Shown here piece after piece: positions 26,004 to 36,001 of a DNA stretch of 64,000 nucleotides; the first letter of the stretch is position 1; every line of letters starts with the position of its first letter. The notes under the pieces were generated by a model. It was given only the letters and a program-made list of their open reading frames with translations. It did no database searches and was not told where the DNA came from. Source of the DNA: Porphyrobacter sp. (GTDB lineage: Bacteria; Pseudomonadota; Alphaproteobacteria; Sphingomonadales; Sphingomonadaceae); the NCBI GenBank assembly GCA_027531395.1, contig JAPZRO010000004.1, forward strand, positions 186,001-250,000, in the 5' to 3' direction. Made by a program: the position numbers and the translations under genes.

Positions 26004-26195
26004 ATGCGCCGCAGCCTCGTCCTCACCGAAGAGAGCGCCCGTCACTGGTTCCGTGCCAGCCTGCCGCCGCATGTGAAGCGCGATCTGATCCCGATTCCGG
26101 CGGAAGACCTGTGGCGGCTGACGCTTGCCGACGTGCGCGGCTTTGCCAGCGTCTATGTCGCCGCGACCGCCGCGATCCTCACCTTTATCATCTGA
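26004..26195 (+). CDS. Small conserved-looking membrane protein (63 residues)
   Basis: Not recognised as any named family. ATG 26004 has an AAGGGAGA ribosome-binding site about 10 bp upstream. The product is a soluble amphipathic N-terminal part (RHWFRASLPPHVKRDLIPIPAEDLW, shown in two pieces: RHWFRASLPPHVKR then DLIPIPAEDLW) followed by one C-terminal hydrophobic helix, GFASVYVAATAAILTFII, at the extreme end. This looks like a tail-anchored inner-membrane protein. A CtrA-type box lies just upstream. The last 8 bp overlap the 3' end of the convergent MFS gene. Confidence 0.72.
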   Translation: MRRSLVLTEESARHWFRASLPPHVKRDLIPIPAEDLWRLTLADVRGFASVYVAATAAILTFII

Positions 26196-27516
26196 AGGCG
26201 TCGGCCTCGGGCGGATTCTTGAGCTCAAGCGCGTGCAGCTTGCGCGCGAGGCCGGCCGAAAGCAGGCACAGCACCAGGCTGATCAGCAGCTGTTCCTGCA
26301 GCGGAATGCCGAAGAAGCCGAGCGCGCCTGCCACGCCTGCACCCACCACCATGTAGATCGAGGAAATCAGGTTGTTGGCTGCGACCGAGCGCGAGGCCTC
26401 CGACTTGTCGACCTTGGTGGTGAGAAAGGCATAGAGCGGCACCACGAACATGCCCCCGGCCACCGCGATCAGCACCAGATTAGCCAGCAGCACCAGCGCC
26501 AGCGGCTGCATGATGAACTCGCCCACGGTGAACAGCTCGCCCGAGGCCGGGGTGAGGTTCCACATCCGGCACAGCAGGTAGAAGCCCACCAGCAGCGCGC
26601 CCAGCGCCAGCACCGAGGGCGCGGAATAGCGTGCCGAGATATCGCCCTTGAGCAGCGTGTTGATCGACACCGATCCGATCGCGATCCCCGCCGAGAAGGC
26701 GACCAGCATCACCGCGGCGACCTGCTTGTCGGCCAGCAGCACGTTCTTGGCGAGCGGGATGAACTGCACCGAGAGGATCGCGGCGATCGTCCAGAAATAG
26801 GAGATCGCCAGCACCGAATAGCGCAGTTCCGGATTGCCCATCGAGAAGGCGATCAGCGATTTCGAGGCGCGGATCGGGTTCCAGTCGACCTTGGTCTCTT
26901 CGGTCTGCGCCGGGGCAGGCGGCACCCAGCGGCACACCAGATAGCCCACCAGCGCGACCGTTATCACCGCGACGATGCTCCACATGATCGGCATCGCGCC
27001 GCCCAGCATCATGCCGACGAGGATCGCGACATAGGTGCCCGCCTCGACCAGCCCGGTGCCGGCCAGCACCTCGTCCTTTTCCAGATGCTGCGGCAGGATC
27101 GCGTATTTGATCGGGCCGAAGAAGGTCGAATGCATCCCCATCGCGAACAGCGCGAGGAACATCAGCGGGATCGCGAGGGTGCCGATCTGCACGCCCTTGG
27201 CGGCCAGCAGCAGGCCGGTGGCGCCGACCGACATGATGATGATCTCGGCAAACTTGATCCAGCGGATGATGGTGGTCTTGTTGCGCATGTCCGCGAGCTG
27301 GCCCGAGGTGGCCGAGAACAGCACGAAGGGCAGCACGAACAGCGCGGTGGCAATACCGCTGACGAAGGTCTCGGTCTCGGGCGAATCGTAGACCTGATAG
27401 ACCACGAACAGCACCATCGCCTGCTTGTAGAGATTGTCGTTGAGCGCATTGAGCAGCTGGGTCAGGAACAGCGGCAGAAAGCGCCGCTGGCGCATGAGAT
27501 TGGTCGAGGTTGTCAT
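26188..27516 (-). CDS. MFS transporter, LplT-like
   Basis: A 442-residue major facilitator with 12 predicted helices. The N-terminus FLPLFLTQLLNALNDNLYKQAM resembles LplT, the lysophospholipid flippase, and the transporter half of acyltransferase-MFS fusions. HSTFFGPIKYAILPQHL in the middle is typical of the same group. No acyltransferase domain is attached here. ATG 27516 is chosen; a second Met seven codons in is possible. It is divergent from pgsA, another phospholipid gene. The substrate is inferred, not shown. Confidence 0.85.
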   Translation of the reverse strand: MTTSTNLMRQRRFLPLFLTQLLNALNDNLYKQAMVLFVVYQVYDSPETETFVSGIATALFVLPFVLFSATSGQLADMRNKTTIIRWIKFAEIIIMSVGATGLLLAAKGVQIGTLAIPLMFLALFAMGMHSTFFGPIKYAILPQHLEKDEVLAGTGLVEAGTYVAILVGMMLGGAMPIMWSIVAVITVALVGYLVCRWVPPAPAQTEETKVDWNPIRASKSLIAFSMGNPELRYSVLAISYFWTIAAILSVQFIPLAKNVLLADKQVAAVMLVAFSAGIAIGSVSINTLLKGDISARYSAPSVLALGALLVGFYLLCRMWNLTPASGELFTVGEFIMQPLALVLLANLVLIAVAGGMFVVPLYAFLTTKVDKSEASRSVAANNLISSIYMVVGAGVAGALGFFGIPLQEQLLISLVLCLLSAGLARKLHALELKNPPEADAFR

Positions 27517-27669
27517 GCAGATGGTGTGCCGGTGCTTCCCTGTGCGTTCACCGGGACATAGCGCGCGGCCCCGCATTCACAAGCCCCGCGCGCAGGGTGT
27601 CATCCAGTGGAAGGGCAATGCGCGCGGGCTTTTGCAGCCGCGCTATGCGCGCTAGAGCGGGGATCAGCC

Positions 27670-28278
27670 ATGTCGAGCCTGCCCAATATCCTCACGCTCT
27701 CGCGCATCTTCGCGGTGCCGCTGCTGGCGTTCTTCCTGTGGTGGCCGCAGTGGCAGCTGGGCTATCTGATCGGCTTCGGGCTCTATTGCGTGATCGCCAT
27801 CACCGATTTCTTCGACGGCTATCTGGCGCGCGCGCATGGCACGGTGTCGAAGCTCGGCGTGTTTCTCGATCCGATTGCCGACAAGATCATGGTCGCGGCG
27901 GTGATTCTGGTGCTGACCGCGCAGGGCTATCTGCGCGGGCCCTATGTGGGCGATGTCCATGTCATCGCCGGCCTCGTCATCCTGATGCGCGAGATCGCGG
28001 TTTCGGGCCTGCGCGAGTTTCTCGGCGGGATCCAGGTTTCGGTGCCGGTTTCGGCGCTGGCCAAGTGGAAGACCACCTTCCAGCTGGTGGCGCTGGGCGC
28101 GCTGATTCTGGGCGGGGGCGTGCATGGCCAGCCGTGCCAGTCGGTCGGCGACATGTGCCGCACTTTTGCCGAAAGCTGGATCCACGTGGTCGGTCTGGCG
28201 AGCCTGTGGGCGGCGGCAGTGCTGACCTGCATCACCGGCTGGGATTACCTGCGCGTCGGCCTGAAGCATATGGATTGA
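27670..28278 (+). CDS. pgsA: CDP-diacylglycerol-glycerol-3-phosphate phosphatidyltransferase
   Basis: Makes phosphatidylglycerol phosphate from the CDP-diacylglycerol supplied by CdsA. The 202-residue membrane protein carries the CDP-alcohol phosphatidyltransferase motif D-x2-DG-x2-AR-x8-G-x3-D-x3-D, seen across DFFDGYLARAHG and GVFLDPIADK. ATG 27670 starts at MSSLPNILTLSRI, a standard N-terminus. The upstream in-frame ATG at 27607 adds unrelated residues. The stop lies 40 bp before a small hypothetical gene. Confidence 0.95.
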   Translation: MSSLPNILTLSRIFAVPLLAFFLWWPQWQLGYLIGFGLYCVIAITDFFDGYLARAHGTVSKLGVFLDPIADKIMVAAVILVLTAQGYLRGPYVGDVHVIAGLVILMREIAVSGLREFLGGIQVSVPVSALAKWKTTFQLVALGALILGGGVHGQPCQSVGDMCRTFAESWIHVVGLASLWAAAVLTCITGWDYLRVGLKHMD

Positions 28279-28318
28279 GGCTGGAAATCGCCAGCGGAGT
28301 TGGGTTACGTTATCTCCC

Positions 28319-28654
28319 ATGGGATCGGAGTCTACGCCCGGACAGGGCAAGTATGTTGACCAGTTGGCGGATCATGCGCGCAGGCTCCAGCGCGAGGCGA
28401 GGAGCGCGATCGCGCAGGGCGACTATGCCCGCGCCTCGTCGCTGATCGGCGATGCCGAGATGCTGGCCGAGGATGTCCACGGTCTGGTCGACGATATCGA
28501 ACTGCGCCAGAGCGATGAGATCGCGCGGCTGGCGAGCGGGGATCAGCCGTCGGCTGACGAAGCCGGCGAAGCGCTGAGCGGCGCGCGCCTGCGCAAGCTC
28601 GGCGCGGCCTTCGGCGCGGGCCTCGCGCTCAGCCTCGCGCTGGTGGAGTGCTGA
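28319..28654 (+). CDS. Hypothetical helical protein, 111 residues
   Basis: Family not recognised. The sequence is acidic and mostly helical (YVDQLADHARRLQREARSAI, then a second helix through MLAEDVHGLVDDIELRQSDE), with a short hydrophobic C-terminus (AAFGAGLALSLALVEC) that could be a weak membrane anchor. It follows pgsA on the same strand by 40 bp. Its final 26 bp overlap the convergent SRPBCC gene. Confidence 0.65.
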   Translation: MGSESTPGQGKYVDQLADHARRLQREARSAIAQGDYARASSLIGDAEMLAEDVHGLVDDIELRQSDEIARLASGDQPSADEAGEALSGARLRKLGAAFGAGLALSLALVEC

Positions 28655-29663
28655 GCGCCAGACGTTCGGCGCGCTGGCGGATGATCGCCAGCACATTGTC
28701 GTGCACATCGCCGAGCATCTGCTCGCCCCACAGTTCGAGATACCAGCCGAGGCGGCTGCGCATCCGGTAGGTGGTCGAGAGCGTCACCCGCACCCGCCCA
28801 TCGGACAGCGGGGTCAGGGTGTAGCCGCCCTGCGCGATCTTGAGCAGCGGGCCATCGGGCGAAATGTGGTGATCGGTGAAGCGCTGCACCGAGTTGTCGG
28901 GGAAGGCAAAGTCCCACGCGATGCGGCGGCCGGGATCGAGCGCGGTGATGCGCTCCTCGAACCGGATGTCCTCGCCCCAGCGGCCCGCGCGCACCAGCCG
29001 GCCTTCTCGCTCGACCAGCCGCGCCTCCGAAGGGCGGGGGATGCCGGCGAAGTCGTGGGTGAAGGTGGCGATGCCCTCATCCGGCCCGACTGCGGGGATC
29101 GCGACCAGCAGCGGCCATACAGCATCAGCGCTCGCGGCGATGTCCACGCTGCGCACGACGGTGCGCTCCTGCCATGCGGGCGGGCTTGCCTCCTCGGCAT
29201 AGAGCAGCGCGAAGGGCAGGGCGACGAGGCCCACCACCTTGAGCCGCGCCGTGCCGCTTTCCTCCGAAAGGCGGCGCTGGCGGCGGTGGATGAACCACGT
29301 CGCCAGCCCGCCGCCAATTCCCGCGGCCAGCCACAGCGGCAGCGCCATCAGGATGCAGACCAGCCCCTCGGCAAGGCCATAATGCACCAGCGGGAAGATG
29401 ATCGCGAACAGCAGTACCGGGGCAAGGATGCAGCCGTAATGCGAGTAAATCTGCAGGGCCGCACCGGTTGCCAGCCCGCCGATCGCGAAGGGGAACAGGA
29501 ACATGAAGGCATAGCCCGAATAGGACACTTCGAGCGCGCCGGTGTTGAGCAGCAGGATGCCGGCCAGCAACATGCTGAGCATGGTCAGCATGAATCCGCT
29601 CCCGGCGCGCGGCCCGCGCACATCGCTATGATAGGGCAGGGGTTCCTGATCGGGCGGTGTCAC
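28629..29663 (-). CDS. Membrane protein with C-terminal SRPBCC (START-like) domain
   Basis: A 344-residue protein whose N-terminal half (residues about 23-155) is four or five hydrophobic helices. The C-terminal part (from about residue 165, VVRSVDIAASADAVWPLLV) is a polyketide-cyclase/START-like lipid-binding domain, ending with amphipathic helices typical of that fold (YLELWGEQMLGDVHDNVLAIIR). GTG 29663 is the apparent start. The combination suggests sensing or moving a hydrophobic ligand at the membrane, but no function can be assigned. Confidence 0.75.
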   Translation of the reverse strand: MTPPDQEPLPYHSDVRGPRAGSGFMLTMLSMLLAGILLLNTGALEVSYSGYAFMFLFPFAIGGLATGAALQIYSHYGCILAPVLLFAIIFPLVHYGLAEGLVCILMALPLWLAAGIGGGLATWFIHRRQRRLSEESGTARLKVVGLVALPFALLYAEEASPPAWQERTVVRSVDIAASADAVWPLLVAIPAVGPDEGIATFTHDFAGIPRPSEARLVEREGRLVRAGRWGEDIRFEERITALDPGRRIAWDFAFPDNSVQRFTDHHISPDGPLLKIAQGGYTLTPLSDGRVRVTLSTTYRMRSRLGWYLELWGEQMLGDVHDNVLAIIRQRAERLALSTPPARG

Positions 29664-29704
29664 GGTTCGAGCTTAGCGCATTTGTGCCTGCCCAACCAAT
29701 GGTT

Positions 29705-30613
29705 TCACCCCGCCCGCAATTCTTCCGCGAGCAGCTGGAAATCGGCCTCTCTGGGCGAATTGCGGCGCCATGCCAGCACGATCTCGCGCTTGGCGGTGGG
29801 GCTGTCCACGGGGCGCGCGACCACCTCCGTTCCGTTGAGGATGCCCGCTTCCAGCGCCATTTCGGGCAGCATGGTGAGGCCAAGGTCATTGTCGACCAGC
29901 TGCACCAGTGTGTGCAGGCTCGTGCCGATCATGCCTGCGCTGGCGCGCAGTTCGGAGCGGGAACAGGCCGCGAGCGCGTGATCGCGCAGGCAGTGACCAT
30001 CCTCCAGCAGCAGCAGGCGGCCCCCTTGCACCATGGCCTCGATCATCTCGGGCGGAATGCTGGCCGGGGGATCGCGCGGATCGTCCTTGGGGAAGGCGAC
30101 GAACAGGCGGTCATCGGCGATGTGGGCGATGGCGGCATCACCGGTGTCGAAGGGCAGGGCCAGCAGCACGCAATCGACCCGCCCGTGATGGAGCGATTCG
30201 AGCGCGTCGTGGCTGGTCTCCTCGCGCAGCATCAGCTTCAGTTCCGGTCGCTCGCGGCGCAGGCGGGGCAGCAGGCGCGGCAGCAGGAAGGGTGCGATCG
30301 TGGGGATCACGCTCATCCGCAATTCGCCCGACAGCGGCTTGCCCGAGGCCTGCACCAGATCGGCGAGCTCCTCGGCCTCGCGCAGCAGGCGGTTGGCTTT
30401 GGCCACCACCTGCTCGCCCAGCGCGGTGAAACGCACCACCCGGCGCGAGCGCTCGACCAGCGTCACGCCGAGCAGCGATTCGAGCTCGCGGATGCCGGCC
30501 GAAAGCGTCGACTGCGACACGAAGCTCGCGTCCGCCGCCTTGCCGAAATGGCCATGCTCATGCAGCGCGACGAGATATTGCAGCTGCTTGATGGTGGGGA
30601 GGTAGGTGCTCAC
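29705..30613 (-). CDS. oxyR: Peroxide-sensing LysR regulator OxyR
   Basis: A 302-residue LysR-type regulator: N-terminal winged helix-turn-helix (YLVALHEHGHFGKAADASFVS) and periplasmic-binding-like effector domain. The redox pair of OxyR is present, GHCLRDHALAAC (C208 and C217), spaced as in E. coli C199/C208, so it should switch by disulfide formation with H2O2. It starts at GTG 30613, 10 bp after the rnd stop, probably co-transcribed with rnd. No catalase or ahpC gene lies beside it in this window. Confidence 0.92.
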   Translation of the reverse strand: MSTYLPTIKQLQYLVALHEHGHFGKAADASFVSQSTLSAGIRELESLLGVTLVERSRRVVRFTALGEQVVAKANRLLREAEELADLVQASGKPLSGELRMSVIPTIAPFLLPRLLPRLRRERPELKLMLREETSHDALESLHHGRVDCVLLALPFDTGDAAIAHIADDRLFVAFPKDDPRDPPASIPPEMIEAMVQGGRLLLLEDGHCLRDHALAACSRSELRASAGMIGTSLHTLVQLVDNDLGLTMLPEMALEAGILNGTEVVARPVDSPTAKREIVLAWRRNSPREADFQLLAEELRAG

Positions 30614-30623
30614 CGCTCGCCCG

Positions 30624-31826
30624 TCACTCCGCCGCCAGCGTATCGGGCGCAGGCGCGATGACGTCGTCGATATGGGTCATCTTGAGCCGCCCCTTCTCGA
30701 CCGCGAAGGCGAGCTTGCCTTCCACCAGATCGAGCGCGTCCTTGCCGAACACCTCGAAGCGCCAGCCCTTGAGCACCGGCAGATCGCGCACGCCGGCAGC
30801 GAGCGCTTCCATCTCCTCGGCGCGGGTCAGCAGGCGGGCGGCGACGTCGATCTCGCGGGCGCGGATCTTGAGCAGCAGCTTGAGCAGGTCTGCGACCAGC
30901 GCGCCTTCCTTGCCCAGCGGCGCGCCGCGGCCGGCCTTTTCGGGCATTTCGTCCTTCGACAGCGGCTCGGCCTCGGCCAGCACCTTCATCAGCCGCTTGC
31001 CGATGTCATTGTCCTTCCACGCCGCCGAAAGCCCGCGCACCTTGGCGAGATCGGCCTGCGTCTTGGGCGGATGGCTGGCGATGTCGGCCAGCGTCTCGTC
31101 GCGCATGATGCGGCCGCGCGGGATGTTCTTGTGCTGCGCCTCGCTCTCGCGCCAGGCGGCCAGCGCCTTCATCCGTCCGAGCACCTGCGGATTGCGCCCC
31201 GGCTGGCGGATGCGCTTCCACGCCACGCCCGGATCGGTCAGGTAGTTCGACGGATCGGCGAGCTTTTCCATCTCGGCATCGAGCCAGATGCCGCGCCCGG
31301 TCTTGATCAGCTTCTTCAGGATGCGCGGGAAGATGGTGGCGAGGTGGGTCACGTCGCCGATCGCATATTCGATCTGCCGGTCGGTCAGCGGGCGGCGGCT
31401 CCAGTCGGTGAAGCGCGCGCCCTTGTCGATGGTGAGGCCCATCCAGGTCTCGACCAGATTGGCATAGCCGATCTGCTCGGACTGGCTGATCGCCATCATC
31501 GCGATCTGGGTGTCGAAGATCGGATGCGGGGTCTTGCCCGTCATATTGACGATGATCTCGACATCCTGCCCGCCGGCGTGGAAGACCTTGAGCACGTCCT
31601 CATTGTTGCACATCAGATCGAGCAGCGGGGTGAGGTCGATCCCGTCGGCCATCGGATCGATCGCGGCGGCTTCTTCCGTATTGGCGATCTGCACCAGGCA
31701 CAGTTCGGGCCAGTAGGTGTTCTCGCGCATGAATTCGGTGTCGACAGCGACGAATTCGGACTTGGCGAGGCGTTCGCAGAGCGCGGAGAGGGCCTCGGTC
31801 GTGGTGATCAGTTCGTGGATTTTCAT
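30624..31826 (-). CDS. rnd: Ribonuclease D
   Basis: 3'-5' exoribonuclease for tRNA 3' trimming. The 400-residue product has the DEDDy exonuclease motifs: VAVDTEFMRENTYWPELCLVQ (D and E), VFHAGGQDVEII (D), and YAIGDVTHL (Y and D). An HRDC domain (LAAWRESEAQHKNIPRGRIM) and a second HRDC-like C-terminal region follow. ATG 31826 has GAAGAAGA upstream; the longer frame to 31979 is non-coding in character. It is followed 10 bp later by oxyR. Confidence 0.95.
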   Translation of the reverse strand: MKIHELITTTEALSALCERLAKSEFVAVDTEFMRENTYWPELCLVQIANTEEAAAIDPMADGIDLTPLLDLMCNNEDVLKVFHAGGQDVEIIVNMTGKTPHPIFDTQIAMMAISQSEQIGYANLVETWMGLTIDKGARFTDWSRRPLTDRQIEYAIGDVTHLATIFPRILKKLIKTGRGIWLDAEMEKLADPSNYLTDPGVAWKRIRQPGRNPQVLGRMKALAAWRESEAQHKNIPRGRIMRDETLADIASHPPKTQADLAKVRGLSAAWKDNDIGKRLMKVLAEAEPLSKDEMPEKAGRGAPLGKEGALVADLLKLLLKIRAREIDVAARLLTRAEEMEALAAGVRDLPVLKGWRFEVFGKDALDLVEGKLAFAVEKGRLKMTHIDDVIAPAPDTLAAE

Positions 31827-32004
31827 GTCTTCTTCGCTTGTCGCGGGCGGAGTGCCGCCCTCGGGATGTGTCCCAGTCCGCTCTCGCACCGCTTGACAAA
31901 GCGCGAGGCTTCCCCTGTTAGCGCGCCGACGACGGAGCAGGGCTTCGACCAGCGCCGCGCGAGCGCGCCCTAGCGTCATAGCCGCGAACAGGACAAGAGT
32001 TTAG

Positions 32005-33801
32005 ATGCACCCCTACCGCACGCACACTTGCGCACAGCTTTCTTCCGCCAATGTCGGCGAGACCGTCCGCCTGTCGGGCTGGATCCACCGCAAGCGCGAT
32101 CACGGCGGCGTGCTGTTCGTCGACCTGCGCGATCACTACGGCATCACCCAGATCGTCGCCGACAGCGACAGCCCGGCGCTGCCGGTGCTTGAAGGCCTGC
32201 GGGTCGAGAGCGTCATCACCATCGAGGGCGAGGTCAAGGCGCGTGTGGCCGAGACGGTCAATGCCAATCTTGCGACCGGCGCGATCGAGGTGTTCGCGCG
32301 CGGCGTGACGGTGCAGAGCGCGGCCGAAGAGCTGCCGATGCCGGTCGCCGACGAGCAGCCTTATCCCGAGGATATCCGCCTCAAGTACCGCTTCCTCGAT
32401 CTGCGGCGCGAGACGCTGCACAAGAACATCATGACCCGCGTGGCGGTGATTGCCGATATGCGTCAGCGCATGGCGGCGGCGGGCTTCAACGAATTCTCGA
32501 CCCCGATCCTCACTGCCTCGAGCCCCGAAGGCGCGCGCGACTTCCTCGTGCCGAGCCGCATCCACACCGGCAAGTTCTACGCGCTCCCGCAGGCCCCGCA
32601 GCAGTACAAGCAGCTGCTGATGGTCGCGGGCTTCGACCGCTATTTCCAGATCGCCCCCTGCTTCCGCGACGAGGACCCGCGCGCCGACCGTCTGCCGGGC
32701 GAATTCTACCAGCTCGATCTCGAAATGAGCTTCGCCACCCAGGAAGAAGTGTGGGAGACGATGGAGCCGGTGATCCAGGGCACCTTCGCCGCCTTTGCGG
32801 GCGACAAGAAGGTCACCCCGGCGGGCGAATTCCCGCGCATCCCCTATGACGAGGCGATCCTCAAGTATGGCAGCGACAAGCCCGATCTGCGCAACCCGCT
32901 AATCATCTCGGACGTGTCGCACCACTTCACCCAGTCCGGCTTCGGCCTGTTCGAGAAGATCGTCGGCGGAGGCGGTGTGGTGCGCGCGATCCCCGCGCCC
33001 GCCACCCACGAGAAGAGCCGCAAGTTCTTCGACGACATGAACGACTGGGCGCGCAAGGAAGGCTATGCCGGCCTTGGTTACGTCACCCGCAAGGGCGGCG
33101 AATTCGGCGGGCCGATCGCCAAGAACCACGGGCCCGAGCGCATGGCGGAACTCTATGCCGAACTCGGCCTTGGCGAGAATGACGGGTTGTTCTTTGCAGC
33201 CGGCAAGGCCGCCGATGCCGCCAAGCTGGCCGGCGCGGCGCGCATCCGCGTGGGCGAGGAACTGGGCCTGATCGACGAAAGCCGGTTCGCGCTGTGCTGG
33301 ATCGTCGACTTCCCGTTCTACGAGTGGAGCGAGGAAGAAAAGAAGGTCGACTTCAGCCACAACCCCTTCTCTATGCCGCAGGGCGGGATCGATGCGCTCA
33401 ACGGGCAGGACCCGCTGACCATCAAGGCCTACCAGTACGATCTGGTCTGCAACGGCTATGAAATCGCGAGCGGTTCGATCCGCAACCACAAGCCCGAGAC
33501 GATGGTCAAGGCGTTCGAGATCACCGGTCTCACGCAGGCCGATGTCGAGGAGCGCTTCGGCGGGATGTACCGTGCGTTCCAGTACGGCGCGCCGCCGCAC
33601 GGGGGCATGGCCGCGGGCGTTGATCGCATCGTGATGCTGCTGTGCGGGGCCAAGAACCTGCGCGAAATCACGCTGTTCCCGATGAACCAGCGCGCCGAGG
33701 ACCTGCTGATGGGGGCGCCCAGCGCGCCCGAACCGCGACAGCTGCGCGAACTGTCCCTGCGGGTGGTCGAGCCGCCGGTGAAGCCGGTGGGCGGAGCTTA
33801 A
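32005..33801 (+). CDS. aspS: Aspartyl-tRNA synthetase
   Basis: Class II synthetase of 598 residues. An OB-fold anticodon-binding domain ([22 protein letters not shown]) is followed by the catalytic domain with class II motif 2 [16 protein letters not shown] and the GAD insertion domain. Motif 3 is in [17 protein letters not shown]. Bacterial-type enzymes of this group in alphaproteobacteria usually charge tRNA-Asn as well. ATG 32005 follows AGGACAAGAG. Its stop shares the palindromic TTAA with the convergent gene. Confidence 0.97.
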   Translation: MHPYRTHTCAQLSSANVGETVRLSGWIHRKRDHGGVLFVDLRDHYGITQIVADSDSPALPVLEGLRVESVITIEGEVKARVAETVNANLATGAIEVFARGVTVQSAAEELPMPVADEQPYPEDIRLKYRFLDLRRETLHKNIMTRVAVIADMRQRMAAAGFNEFSTPILTASSPEGARDFLVPSRIHTGKFYALPQAPQQYKQLLMVAGFDRYFQIAPCFRDEDPRADRLPGEFYQLDLEMSFATQEEVWETMEPVIQGTFAAFAGDKKVTPAGEFPRIPYDEAILKYGSDKPDLRNPLIISDVSHHFTQSGFGLFEKIVGGGGVVRAIPAPATHEKSRKFFDDMNDWARKEGYAGLGYVTRKGGEFGGPIAKNHGPERMAELYAELGLGENDGLFFAAGKAADAAKLAGAARIRVGEELGLIDESRFALCWIVDFPFYEWSEEEKKVDFSHNPFSMPQGGIDALNGQDPLTIKAYQYDLVCNGYEIASGSIRNHKPETMVKAFEITGLTQADVEERFGGMYRAFQYGAPPHGGMAAGVDRIVMLLCGAKNLREITLFPMNQRAEDLLMGAPSAPEPRQLRELSLRVVEPPVKPVGGA

Positions 33802-34817
33802 GCGCTCTCCAGCCCGGCGAGGAAGGCTGCGACATTGTGCCCCAGCGCGGGCACGTCGTAGCCGCCTTCCATCACTGTGAGCGTCGGCAGGCCCAGCGCG
33901 CCGATCGCCGCGCCCATGGCCTGCATGTCGCGGGTCGTCAGCGCGAAGTGTGAGATCGGATCCTCGGCGAAGGTATCCGCGCCGTAGCTGACGATCAGCG
34001 TCTTTGCACCGAAAGCGGCAATCGCCTCCAGCGCCTTGGCGAGCGCGCCCTCATATTCGCGCCACCCGGTGCCGCGCGCCAGCGGCAGGTTGAGGTTCGC
34101 GCCTTCGCCCGCCCCTGCGCCGCGCTCGTCTGCGTGGCCCCAGAAAAAAGGGAAGTCCATGCGCGGGTCGGCGTGGATCGAAGCGAAGAACACGGCTCCG
34201 TCCTCGTAGAAGATGTCCTGCGTGCCGTTGCCGTGGTGATAGTCGACATCGAGCACCGCGACCGGGCCGAGGCCCCGCGCGACGGCTGCGCGGGCAGCGA
34301 TGGCGGCGTTGTTGAGGTAGCAATAGCCGCCGAAATAGTCCGCCCCCGCATGGTGCCCGGGCGGGCGGCACAGGGCGAAAGCCTGCCGCGCCTCTCCTGC
34401 CGCGATGGCCGCGATCCCGCTTAGCGCCGCCTGCGCCCCCCAATAGGCCGCCTCCCACGTGCCTGCGGCAATCGGCGTCACCGTATCGAAGCCGAATTGC
34501 CCGAGCTTCGCGTCGATCCGATCAAGCGCCAGCGGCCGCCGGGCGCGCACCGGGAAGGCATAGCCGATGGCATCGCCCTCGCGCCCGGCCGCCTGCCACT
34601 CGCCAAACGCCAATTCCAGAAAAGCGACGTAGTCCGCCGCGTGCACCGCAAGGATCGGGGCGAGGCCGTGATCGGCAGGCGCGCGCACCGCGCCGGTCAC
34701 CTGCGCCAGCACGGAATCGAACCGCTGCGGGGTTTCGGCGTGATCCTCCGCCTTGCCGTTGACGAGTTCGCGGGCCGGCGCGTGGGCTTTCTGGGCGGGG
34801 GAGCAGAAGGTCAGCAT
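33798..34817 (-). CDS. Histone-deacetylase-family amidohydrolase
   Basis: Zinc hydrolase of the arginase/deacetylase superfamily, 339 residues. The active-site blocks are CRPPGHHAG (tandem His), [13 protein letters not shown] (zinc Asp and His), and a downstream zinc Asp in [14 protein letters not shown]. Bacterial members act on acetylpolyamines or other acyl amides rather than histones. ATG 34817 is used. Its TAA and the aspS TAA interlock in the shared palindrome GCTTAAGC, so no intergenic space remains. Confidence 0.9.
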   Translation of the reverse strand: MLTFCSPAQKAHAPARELVNGKAEDHAETPQRFDSVLAQVTGAVRAPADHGLAPILAVHAADYVAFLELAFGEWQAAGREGDAIGYAFPVRARRPLALDRIDAKLGQFGFDTVTPIAAGTWEAAYWGAQAALSGIAAIAAGEARQAFALCRPPGHHAGADYFGGYCYLNNAAIAARAAVARGLGPVAVLDVDYHHGNGTQDIFYEDGAVFFASIHADPRMDFPFFWGHADERGAGAGEGANLNLPLARGTGWREYEGALAKALEAIAAFGAKTLIVSYGADTFAEDPISHFALTTRDMQAMGAAIGALGLPTLTVMEGGYDVPALGHNVAAFLAGLESA

Positions 34818-34936
34818 GATGCGCAGGCCATCGCACGCGCACGCGGCCGCTGGCAAGCGCGCCGGAAAGCGGCTTGTCCTTGTCCGGAAAGCCTGCAAAT
34901 TTCGCGCCGGACCAAGCGCGGCGAGGGGGGTGAACG

Positions 34937-35917
34937 ATGCGATCGAGGTGGGTGATCGGGCTCTGGGCTCTCGGCCTTGCGGGCGCGGCTACGGCCGAGA
35001 CCCTGCCTGTCGAGGGCGTCTATGCTGCCGGAACCGATGCCCCCTCGCGCGCGCGCTCGATCGCGATTGCCGAGTTTTCGGGGCGCGGGGGCGAGCGGCT
35101 GGCCTTCGCCATCGATTCCGCGCTGCGCAATGCCACGATAGAGGGGCGGCCGTGGTTCGATCTCAGCTTCACCGCCCCGGCATTTGGCGAGAGCTACACC
35201 TATGATGGCGGGGCGGGCCAGCCGGTTCAGCGCGGCGGCCCTGACGCAGTGCTGCGCGGGATCGGCGATGTCGAGGTGCGCGATACCGACTCCGGCTCGA
35301 AAGAGGTCGAGGAATGCGTTGCACGCGACGATTCCGACCGCTGCACCGAGCGCAAGAAGGTCGCCTATCCCTGCCGCGATCGCAATGTCACGCTGCGCCC
35401 GGAAGTGCGGCTGGTCTCGCGCGAGGGCGAGTTGCTCTATGCCAAGGGCGACACACTCGTCGCCAGCCGCCGCTTCTGCGAGGACGAGGAGACCACCCCG
35501 CCGGTGAGCGGGATGATCGAGGAGCTCGCTTCCCGCTTCGCCGCCGAGGTCCGCGGCGACCTCGCGCCGACCGAGCGCTATGACAATATCCGCGTGCTCG
35601 AAAGCCGCGAGGGCATGTCGAAGCCTGACCAGACGGCCTTCCGCGCTGCGCTGCGCCTTACCAAGAACGACGTCGCCGGGGCCTGCCGCGCCTTCGAAGC
35701 GCTCGAGGCGACCAATCCGCAGAGCATCACCATCCTGTTCAATATCGGCCTGTGCCACGAAAACGCGGACGATCTCGAAGCGGCCGCCGCGCGCTACGAA
35801 GCGGTGCTGGCGATCAGCCCGCGCAAGCCGGAGCCGCAGGAAGGCCTCGCCCGCATCGCCTCGCGCCTCAGGGCCGAGCGCCAGCTTGCATTGCACTATG
35901 GAGAGGAAGCGGGCTGA
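34937..35917 (+). CDS. Exported hypothetical protein with TPR-like C-terminus
   Basis: Family not recognised. The 326-residue product begins with a signal peptide (MRSRWVIGLWALGLAGAATAE). Its mature N-terminal half is beta-rich with cysteines in CVARDDSDRC, YPCRDR and RRFC, suggesting periplasmic disulfides. The C-terminal third is helical with TPR-like repeats (ACRAFEALEATNPQSITILFNIG, ENADDLEAAAARYEAVLAISP). A strong GAGGGGGG site precedes ATG 34937. Role unknown; it resembles envelope proteins that bind partner peptides. Confidence 0.75.
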   Translation: MRSRWVIGLWALGLAGAATAETLPVEGVYAAGTDAPSRARSIAIAEFSGRGGERLAFAIDSALRNATIEGRPWFDLSFTAPAFGESYTYDGGAGQPVQRGGPDAVLRGIGDVEVRDTDSGSKEVEECVARDDSDRCTERKKVAYPCRDRNVTLRPEVRLVSREGELLYAKGDTLVASRRFCEDEETTPPVSGMIEELASRFAAEVRGDLAPTERYDNIRVLESREGMSKPDQTAFRAALRLTKNDVAGACRAFEALEATNPQSITILFNIGLCHENADDLEAAAARYEAVLAISPRKPEPQEGLARIASRLRAERQLALHYGEEAG

Positions 35918-36001
35918 ACGTCATGCCCACTTGCGCATCCCCTCGCCCTTCATTAGGGCGGGCACGAGTTTTACCTAACCCCAGTTTCAAGAGGGAATAC
36001 C

